A DNA stretch of 64,000 nucleotides from Lunularia cruciata (Eukaryota > Streptophyta > Marchantiopsida > Lunulariales > Lunulariaceae): contig OX419759.1 of NCBI GenBank assembly GCA_948567375.1, positions 2,581,303 to 2,645,302 of the forward strand, read 5' to 3'. Of this stretch, positions 56,148 through 64,000 are shown in pieces (the stretch's first letter is position 1; the number at the start of each line of letters is the position of its first letter). Made by a program: the position numbers and the translations under genes. The notes below the pieces were generated by a model that saw only the letters and a program-made list of their open reading frames with translations, was not told the origin of the DNA and did no database searches.

Positions 56148-56583
56148 TGCAACAATATGGAGTTAATAGTAGAAGCTAATGAGTTAGCAAATATGCCAAA
56201 TTAGCCAAGCAATCTAAGAATGTTCTAGAAACATCTAAGAAACTTCTTGGCACATTCTAAATATCAAGTAAAGAGTATTCCAAGTAGATAGCTTCTAAAA
56301 GGAAGCTTCTTAGGAGGTTTCTTGACTAGCTTAGCTTGCATGCCAACTAAGTGGCTCCTAGGAGGAAGCTTCTTTGGAATCTTCCCGATTGGCTTAGGTT
56401 GCATTCCAAGAAGGTGGCTTCTAGTAGAAAGCGTCCTTGGAAACTTCCCAAGAGCCTTGTATTCCTATAAATACCAAAGTCCAATCTCATGCTAGGCATT
56501 CAAAGTTTCATTCATTCAAGAGTCTCAATATGATTTCCCACTTTGGTCTTCCATTCTTTTATTTCTCTCCTTGGTCTTTTATA
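56148..56583 (+). repeat. 3' LTR of C
   Basis: 436 bp from TGCAACAATATGGAG to TCTTTTATA, preceded by GGTATGGGAGAATA. Shares the TA end mutation with the 3' LTR of B, another sign of common origin. Confidence 0.88.
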
Positions 56584-56970
56584 GTTGCTCTATCAAAGAA
56601 GATTGTAAATTTTTGATCCAATCTGATGATAGGGAAGCAAAGGATGTAAAGTCCTCTTGTACCTATGGAGATATGTTGCCTCTTTTTTACCATAATAACA
56701 CCTAAGGAGAAAAAGATTGCTCCTCCACCTTGATCACATACATCTCCAAGACTTGCCTATTAGCAACCACAAAACATGAGGAAAGTAAAGGTGTAGAGAG
56801 AGCACAACTACCCAAAAATGCTATAATACAACCCATTTTAGATGCTAACCACTCCCACAAGTTGATCAATATCCCCAGAGCAGTCACAAAAGGTTAGACA
56901 AAGCATGTGTAAGCTCAAGTGTCAACAGTCTTGATGTGATCAATCACCTTATATAGTACCACATTTTTGT
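56584..56970 (-). mobile_element. R2-like copy 2, third piece
   Basis: 56584-56828 matches 26424-26660. 56829-56970 matches 28420-28540 (CTAACCACTCCCA), so the RT region was deleted. Ends near CACCTTATA, where a large insertion starts. Confidence 0.88.
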
Positions 56971-57619
56971 TTTTGGCAGCTTTTAGGATAGGAAGTCATA
57001 TTTGAAGTAGAAAAGAAGGTTAGATGAAGGAAATTGGCAGATTTGGATCCAAATTAGGAAATCTGATCCAACCCAAGGAAGTCAAATTTGTAGCAAAGGA
57101 AAAGAAGACTCAAATCCGACTTGGGGGGATAGAAGATCCAAAGTGAGGATACTTTGCATTGGAGTAATCAAAAGATCTTCAATTGCAAACTTGACTTGGG
57201 TTGTACCAACCAAGAAATTACACTTGTCATGAATGGCTACCTCATGTGAAGTTATACAAGAAAGTGACAAGAGTAAAACATGCATTAGGTATGATTTTTG
57301 ATTGAGTTTCAACTAAAGAATGACCAAACTTTGGAGAGGTTTAAAATCAAGATTTGGCAAAAGGAATTTCACAATGTTGAGTAAAGTTCATCCTACAACT
57401 TTGTGCAATTTGGAGAATTAGGTTAGAATCACAAGCCAAGTCATAGGATTCTTGTGTGCAAAGCCAAGTCAAGAAGAGCAAGTCAGGATGCCACTCAAGG
57501 AAGGTTGCCATGTTTTTGCCATCTTGGTCAAAAATCTTGTTATTAGGAGAGTATACATGATTTCCTGATTCAAGGTTCTAAGCCAAATTTGGATCATTTT
57601 CCTTGCATGGAATTGGAAC

Positions 57620-59629
57620 TTGAGTTTTCTAAGATTCATGACAAAGATAGCCGCAAGAAACTATGAGGACAGTTTGAGTGCAAAGGAGAGAAGAAGAAAC
57701 CTTACCAATTACATTGAAGCTATTTGGAGGTTGGTGTTGAGGAATGATGTAGGAGAACCTATGGGGATCATCTTGGATCAAAAGTGTGATGCTTTGGAGC
57801 AAAAAAAGGAGTTGAAGGTGTCCTTTAGTGAACCATGGAAGAAGAATGGGTATAAGGTGGACCTTATAAGGCAAAGTATTATTAAGGAGCATGATGGCAA
57901 TGATGTCAATGAGTGAAGTTGGAGTGCACCACCTATGTAACAAAGCAATAGGTGGTGTTTTCCCATCTAATTTTCACATAAGCAAGCATGAATTAGGTGG
58001 GTTGCTTCTATCGACAAACAAGGTAGATGGTGGGGCAATGGAGAATAGATATGCTGCAATACTACTTTGTACCCTTTGTGGTGCATTTCTATTTGGGATT
58101 GAATCTGCACTCCAATACAAAGTATGGTGTCACACTTCTACCTAGACTTATGATGAGTCCTGGATCAAGAAGATACACGTTTCATGGCAGAGGTAAGGAG
58201 GAACAATCAGTAGTTTTCCATGATGGGACATGAGAAGAAAATATCAATCCCAATGCCAAAGCCAAAGAAAAGCACCTGATGCAAGGATAGCATCTCCTTG
58301 GTGAAGAGGAGAACTGCTAAGCATTTGAACTTGAGTCGAGCAATAGCCGTGGTCAACTAATGAGTCAAGAGTAATGAGTTGAGCAGCAAGAGCAAAGGTG
58401 AGCCCAAAGTGCAACAACCAGCTAGGGAAGCAAAAGACAATGGATCAAATCGAGAGCTTCACAAGGAGATCAAGTACATGGAAGGCAATGATACTTTGTG
58501 CATGGACTTGCAAAAATTTTACATTCCAAAGGAGAGAAGGGAGGAAGAACTGAGGATGGTAGTCCAATGAGGAATCCAATCTTGTTGCATTGCCAAGGCA
58601 AGTCTAGTCGGGGCAAGTGAATCCAAGGAGGAAGAAAGTTTGGAAAGAGTTTATCTAAAGGTGAGGAGATCCCGACTTTGGATCAAAGTGAAAATGGACA
58701 CGTCCAAAGATGAAGAAGGACTTGAAGACAATACTTTCTAGGGAGTGAACTATTTGTCTATTGTTGTATGTATTCTATTGGTGTATCTACAAGAACAGAT
58801 GCAAGAAGTGAAGACATAGCATCTAGAGGTGAATAACAAGCTATAGATGGTGAGGGCATTGAGTGTAGATATAACTCGTAAAGGTCATGTTGGCCCAAAG
58901 TTTACAAGAAGCCAAAGTACTTTGGGTTGACATTGTTTTTCAACAACAAAGCCCAACAGACCTACAAGGTAGCTACAACCAATGAGGCAAGTATTTGTTG
59001 CACCAGAAAGAAGAATTATCGGAGCAAAAGAAGGCTCTTGAGAAGATGAAGGAAGAATTGGAGGGCATGCAGACTGATTTACATCACCATACTACATAAA
59101 TTTGATTACATGAACAAAGTATGGCGGAACTAAGGCGGGTGATTGCAAAGAAGGATAGGGATTGGTAGAAGGAGAAAGCCAACCAAGCCGGAAAGAACAA
59201 CATCTTCTTGTCCAATATGCCAAAGCCCGTGTTGCTAATGTAAAAGGAGAAAAGAAGGTGATGGAGGAGAAACACACCATTAGATTGCAAAACCTCTAGA
59301 TGCAATTGTCAAAAGAGGTGATCCGATGCAAGTCACTTTCAATGAAAGAGATTTTGGGTCTATTGAGCAATGTTACTCAACATTTTAAGGCAATGCTTAC
59401 TACATGAGATGAAGCATAATTGGATGAGGCATACTTGCATGAGCTAAAGTTGTTAGTGCAAGAGAAGACACAAAAGAAGGCAAAGGAAGTAGTCTTGAAC
59501 AACTTACTCATTTGTCTTAGAGATAGAGTAGATAAGAAAATGATAAAAGTAGGAGAAAACATCTATCTTAGACTAGATTTGGTTAAAAAAAATGTAGATA
59601 GTCTCATTACCACCCTAAGCAAGAAGTAA
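57620..59629 (+). pseudogene. Coiled-coil protein remnant, unknown
   Basis: A chain of plus-strand frames: MSFLRFMTKIAARNYEDSL and LKVSFSEPWKKNGYKVDLIR (57620-57916), LHISKHE-like text with AMENRYAAILLCTLCGAFLF (about 57960-58145), KEIKYMEGNDTLCMDLQKF (58379-58570), and heptad-like helices such as KALEKMKEELEGMQTDLHH (about 59027-59085) and LLVQEKTQKKAKEVVLNNL (59420-59629). The composition suggests a long, charged coiled-coil protein, gag-like in style. I do not recognise the family. Confidence 0.4.
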
Positions 59630-59929
59630 TCCAATCCAAAGTAGTTGAGATTGGAGTGCAAGTAACTTGGTGACTTATTCAAGTCATCTGAGATAGTTAG
59701 AGCAGAGAAGAGGAATAAGTTAGAATATCTATGACTTCAGTTGCAATGTAGATTGATGATGTGACTATACTAGCAATAGATGAAGACCCCAAAGTGCAAG
59801 AGACACTTGTAGTGGATTTGTGTGAAGAAGCAAAAGTCAAGGTAGTACTCGGATTGGATCCAAGTCAGTAGCAGTTATAGATCTGAAGTAGCAATTTTAT
59901 AATTGAGTTGTTTCATATCTATAACATGG

Positions 59930-60110
59930 TAGAAAGTAGTTGTAATAGTTAAGTAGTTTTTGTAGTTTTTGTAGTTTTTGTAACTTGCAACTGGGCTGAC
60001 TATTTAGAGCAGCCATTCGGAGTACTTTGTATTCAATAATGAGCAGAAGAACAATTAAAGCAAAGTGTTGGTAAAGTACTCATCATTTTGCTTAATTTTG
60101 AGTCTCAATT
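59930..60110 (+). promoter_or_regulatory. Possible transcript 3' end
   Basis: A GTAGTTTTT triplicate (59957-59981) is followed by CTGACTATTTAGAGCAGCC and GTATTCAATAATGAGCAG. It resembles plant transcript 3' ends with AATAAT-like signals. Weak evidence. Confidence 0.25.
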
Positions 60111-60670
60111 AGGTGTTTTTATCTAAAAGTGTATGGAGAAATTTGGATTGCAAGGGAGAATTATTAGATGTTGGATTTCATTACTCTGCATTCCATTTTG
60201 TATGTTTGATCCTGAGTGGAGCACATCCAAAGTAATACCTTGATGGATCTATGAGAATTGAAGTGTTGTCATTTGTCATTTGTAGTAGTAGACAACAACA
60301 TGATGCGAAGCAACTTCGGACTAGGAAGTTGTACCTTTTATGGGAGTGTGGAATACAATTCCAAGAAGCCACTTCTTGGCGAAGTAGCCTTCTTTGTATC
60401 AATTTGAATTATCACAATTGATGTCAATTTGGATTGGAATTGAAGAATTGTGATTTTGAGTGACAATTATTTGTGGCAAGATCTCTATTGAGCATTGGCT
60501 ACTCTCTTTTGGGTGTTGTTTCTACCTAAGAGCATAAAGATATAACCAAGAGAACTACAAAGTTACTTTTACTTTGCATTTGAACATTCCTTTCCTATAT
60601 CTTTGTGGCAATGAACGATTACTCATGCATTACCACAAAAGTGATACATACTAGGTTGTCACACCTTACA

Positions 60671-61220
60671 TGAATATCCCAAGTGATCCAATCATAATCC
60701 TTGAGCATCTTTCACACATGAGCCTTTACATTTGTGAGTGAAAGAGTCAAGGATACATCAAGCATTGTGTATCCTATGTCATCATGCACTATCTCATAAG
60801 GTGAAATGAAACCATAGCTAGCACAAAATTAATTATAGAACCATATATTATTATTCCCCATATCCATAAAATCATAACACATTCACGTCCCATCTCACAT
60901 AAATATATACTAAATTTCAATGCTCTAATTATTATATTTTTATGATTTTCAGTTAATAATTTTCAAATTAAATTCTAATAAAATTAAAAAATCTCAACCT
61001 GTAGCGTTCATTATAAATTAATCACTCCGAATTGTGAAAAGAAAATTCTAAATATTATATTTTTTCTACTAATTTTTTATAAATTTTATTTATATATCAA
61101 TAGAATAAAATAAAATATTATACTTTTCACTTGTGAGGTATAAACTGATATATTCTCAAAATAACTAAATTTTTCTTCTCTTTCATCGCCTCCCGAGAGC
61201 CATTCCGTGGGACTGCTGTT
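60671..61220 (-). mobile_element. R2-like copy 2, 5' end piece
   Basis: Matches 28548 to about 29000: AATATCCCAAGTGATCCAAT, CCATAGCTAGCACAA (around the ORF start, here CCATAG for CCATGG-type), then AT-rich leader. The zinc-finger codons at 60700-60770 are decayed. Confidence 0.82.
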
Positions 61221-61916
61221 GTGATATAATGGGTAGTTTTGGGTACATGGATCCTGAGACTCCGAGTAGGTATAAGTTCTCCACGATAGTGACGTCAACG
61301 CCACGGGTGTCGTCTTGCTGGAATGTATCACCCAGCAACCTGCGTTGGCGAGAAAGCAAAGGAGAAGTTCTTCTTCCAGCGAGAGTAATCCCTGTCCTTA
61401 ATTCCGGGCGTTTGGAGGAGATTGTTGATCCAGCAATTTCAGAAACGCTCATGTCAGTTTCACGGAATTAGCAATTATATGTGTTGCAGAATTGGCTGTG
61501 AGGTGCTTGTATATAGGATCTAGACAGAGGCCGACCATGATGGAGCTTTTGGGAGTTTGCCAGCAATATGGAGATGGCACTATGAGTCTGGTCCTCTAGA
61601 CACAGATCATGAAGATTATGTCAAGAAAAAGCGTGACGTCGAAGCTAGTTGGAAATGTGCATGTGTTAGAAACACAGGGGAGATACAAGGGGTCGAGCTC
61701 GCTCACACCTGCTAGCACCGGGAGTAGCTTCCAGTTGAAGCATGCAACTGCTTTGGGGAAAGTGCTGGTGACATCATTTAGACGGTCAAGCCGAAGTATC
61801 TTGAGCAGATGTGTAGAGTATATCAGGTCGATTTCTCAGCGGGTGTATGGTGATGATATTGGTGTTTCTTTCGCAGGTCTAATGTCGAGCATTGTAGCAT
61901 GTAGGTAGTGGAGAGT
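61221..61916 (+). pseudogene. RLK kinase C-terminal part
   Basis: Starts in the right target duplication and reads DIMGSFGYMDPET, the kinase activation-loop end (GTxGYLDPEY type). Then RLEEIVDPAISETLMSVSRN and, in another frame, the subdomain XI block AELAVRCL ... RQRPTMMELLGVCQQYGDG (across 61480-61590). The tail to 61908 (starts MKIMSRKSVTSKL) is Ser-rich. It completes the gene begun at 29513. Confidence 0.88.
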
Positions 61917-64000
61917 TGTAAAAGTCTAGGCAGATCAACGCATAGCAACGATTAAGGAACTAACAACATAGACGTTATGTGAATCACGATTACTCAGAGC
62001 AGTTCAGCAAATTGGTCACTGCAAAGATGTACGGTGCAGGGCCAATCTGACCTAACACGCATTGCGGATTTGACAGTAGGCAGTTCTCTAGAGGGTATAC
62101 AGGAGCTTTGATAGTCAGTTCAAAGTGTTACTTTGGTGGTCATTGGATCCTGTATGTATGACATATATCGAATCTAGTGTTATTCATTTTACTCAAGCTT
62201 TTCTCCTGTGAGATGTCCTTGAGGAATGTAAGTAAAGCGGAATTTCATTGATCTGTCATGAAGTATTATCAGAAACGAGTCACAGTTGTTCACAGTAGAA
62301 CCCTGAATGTTTTGCGTATGCAGTTTATCATCTAATGAAGCAAATTGAAACTTTTGTGCGTTTTAGGTAACAAGTGTGTTTCTTTACCTCGTACAGGGAC
62401 AGAAGAGATACTTGCAACAACAGATACAACAGAGGTACTTGAAAGTGTGTACACAACATGTATCAATCTCATCATATGATATGTATTGCTTACTTGATAT
62501 GCGTTGCGTTGAATTGGACTAAAGATGATAACACTTTTACCAAATCGCTCTCTTGATTATATTAATCATTTTATAAGAAGTGTTTAGTTGAACAGGTTGT
62601 GCGACTTAGAATGTTACGAAATAGTATTTTAGTTGATGGTGTAGATTGCCATATGTATGATACGTAATGCAGAATATAAATTAATTGAGATGTAACTTAT
62701 TGTTTTACTCCATAGAAGCTAAAGTGTTATGTATGTTCTTCATTCTTCAATATTACTCTTCACTTCTTCGTTTTGTGTTTATATTACTCTAGTTACTCTA
62801 GATTATAAATTGCATACTTCAGTTCATAGTTTTGTGTTTATATTGTTCTAATCATTTATAAGTTGCGTAGAAGTTTGTCTCAAGCAATATCATACTGATT
62901 GTAGTGGATTGGACTCTGAATAAGAAGAAGTTCCTCTTTTCAAGTGGTAAAATATTCGTTCAACCTATATAGTTAATCAAAGAATATAATTGAGAATATA
63001 TTTTTGTCAAATGCTAACAATGCTACTTATGTGTTTGATATGAATATTAAGGTAGTTCCTACCACAATTTTCTACATATTATATACCTACATTTCCCTAT
63101 TGAATCAGAATTGCAATAAGAATATTTTTGGTTTTGATAAGAAAAAACTTTTAGATTGGTATAAGATCACCAAGAATGATACAAGAGATATGAAAACCAC
63201 TCAAATCGTCAACTTTCCAAGTTTTGATTTGATTTATAAGATGATAATAATCAGAATTATGCTTCTAAAAATTAAATTTAATTGCATATGGAAGAAGGAC
63301 AAGAAATAACGAGCTCCAATAAGTCAGATATAAACTAGAATCAATCCATTAAATATTATTTTGAAAAATAAAAAATTTGTAATTATCATCAAGATAGATT
63401 ATAGTCTACCACATACTATAGTAGCTTGGGTTAATGTGAGTTTTGAGAAAAATCATTACGCAAAATGAAATATTGCTTGAGGAAGAAACCTTAAACAAGT
63501 CGTAAATGATAAAGTATGAAACAGTAGAGAATAGGCTTTCTTAACGGCTTTGACAAGAAAAAGTAAAGCAAGACCGTGAGCAAGAAGAACATCTTGAACT
63601 ACACCAACATTGCATATAGAAGAAAAAAAGATAGTTATAGTAATTTTGGATACAAACTGCTTCGATTAAGAGAGTGTACGGCGAGTTGACTTTTGTAAAA
63701 AAAAAGCCTAATATCCAAGTGATAACAAACAATGTAACGGAGAGTATTGCATATGTTGTTTATTTTGGTATTATCACAGATTTTGGTGGATTTTTAGATA
63801 AAGATTTTTGAAATAGCTTTTGTTGAAATACTTTGAGCATATGACTAACAGAAAGAAGTGTTGTTAGAATTTTAAGGAAAATAGAAAAGTTATTGGTCAA
63901 TATATTGTTGAAAATGAAGAAAATAATATTTTTGGAGTAGGGCCCTACATTGGTACAAGAATTGAGAAATAATAATGCAGTGTAGTCTCCTACGACTAGA
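61917..64000. other. AT-rich unassigned DNA
   Basis: No repeat in common with the rest of the window. 63004-63309 holds a 101-codon AT-rich frame with FGFDKKKLLDWYKITKND and FPSFDLIYKMIIIRIMLLKI. Its Lys/Ile/Phe-rich style faintly recalls plastid ycf1, but this is only a resemblance. The first few hundred bases may be 3' flank of the RLK. Confidence 0.35.

Larger units (their letters stand above)
52471..56583 (+). mobile_element. Ty3/gypsy element C (plus strand)
   Basis: Inserted into R2-like copy 2. LTRs 52471-52910 and 56148-56583. The interior lacks primer site and gag and starts in protease (52930-53090). RT 53190-54100, RNase H 54230-54580 and integrase 54880-56060 follow, all broken. 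The R2-like sequence resumes right after the 3' LTR. Left and right 5-bp flanks do not match, so the target duplication has decayed. Confidence 0.88.
56954..60661 (+). mobile_element. Unidentified 3.7-kb insertion
   Basis: Interrupts the R2-like N-terminal region. The flanks CACCTTATA (56945-56953) and CACCTTACA (60662-60670) look like a 9-bp target duplication with one change. The interior is different from all other elements: plus-strand purine-rich, coiled-coil coding remnants, no RT or transposase motif. No clear LTR or terminal inverted repeat. A Mutator-like carrier or a non-autonomous retroelement are both possible. Confidence 0.6.
42770..61220 (-). mobile_element. R2-like element copy 2, shattered
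   Basis: Flanked by GTGATATAAT (42760-42769 and 61221-61230), which restores the RLK frame when removed. R2-like pieces occur in collinear order: 42770-43502 (3' end, endonuclease), 52266-52470, 56584-56970 and 60671-61220 (N-terminus and 5' leader). They are separated by insertions 43503-52265, Ty3 C (52471-56583) and 56954-60661. About 1.75 kb covering RT is deleted at about 56828. Confidence 0.88.

Noticed and set aside
61229..61471. Stand-alone small gene
   Set aside because: It is the kinase C-lobe of the RLK, continuous with 42769 once R2-like copy 2 is removed.

Overview
The window is nuclear DNA of a land plant, most likely one with a large repeat-rich genome such as a gymnosperm (inference). 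The evidence is decayed, nested LTR retrotransposons of both superfamilies primed by initiator Met-tRNA, a plant-type receptor-like kinase (RLK), and a retrocopy of a plant TMEM115/rhomboid-like-19 gene. I see no clearly intact host gene. Almost every protein-coding stretch carries frameshifts or stops.

Layout: (1) 1-7348 and 17975-24491 are the two halves of a direct segmental duplication. Each holds a minus-strand Ty3 chromovirus, a fragment of an R2-like non-LTR element, a minus-strand Copia fragment and a short exon-like piece. (2) 7349-14368 holds plus-strand Ty3 chromoviruses (B and X) joined through another R2-like fragment. (3) 14369-16439 is mostly unassigned DNA. (4) 25336-29504 is a TIR transposon with 79-bp inverted ends and 8-bp target duplications. 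It was split by a 3.7-kb R2-like element with N-terminal C2H2 finger, reverse transcriptase, Cys-His motif and PD-(D/E)XK-type endonuclease. (5) 29513-61916 is one LRR receptor-kinase pseudogene broken into three pieces by two large insertions. Copia F (31701-42576) itself holds a TA-flanked TIR element, a second Copia with a captured TMEM115 cDNA, and a solo Ty3 LTR. A second R2-like copy (42770-61220) is shattered by Ty3 elements D and C and by two unidentified insertions. (6) 61917-64000 is AT-rich and unassigned.

The main results are structural. Target-site duplications and collinear fragments give the order of insertion: the RLK is oldest, then the R2-like copy and Copia F, then the elements nested in each. 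Best candidates for new biology are the R2-like plant element family, heat-shock-element arrays upstream of the TATA box in the Ty3 LTRs, a gene retrocopy starting just after a Copia primer binding site, and several perfect snap-back palindromes. All positions were read by eye; boundaries without a stated duplication are good to about 10-50 bases.
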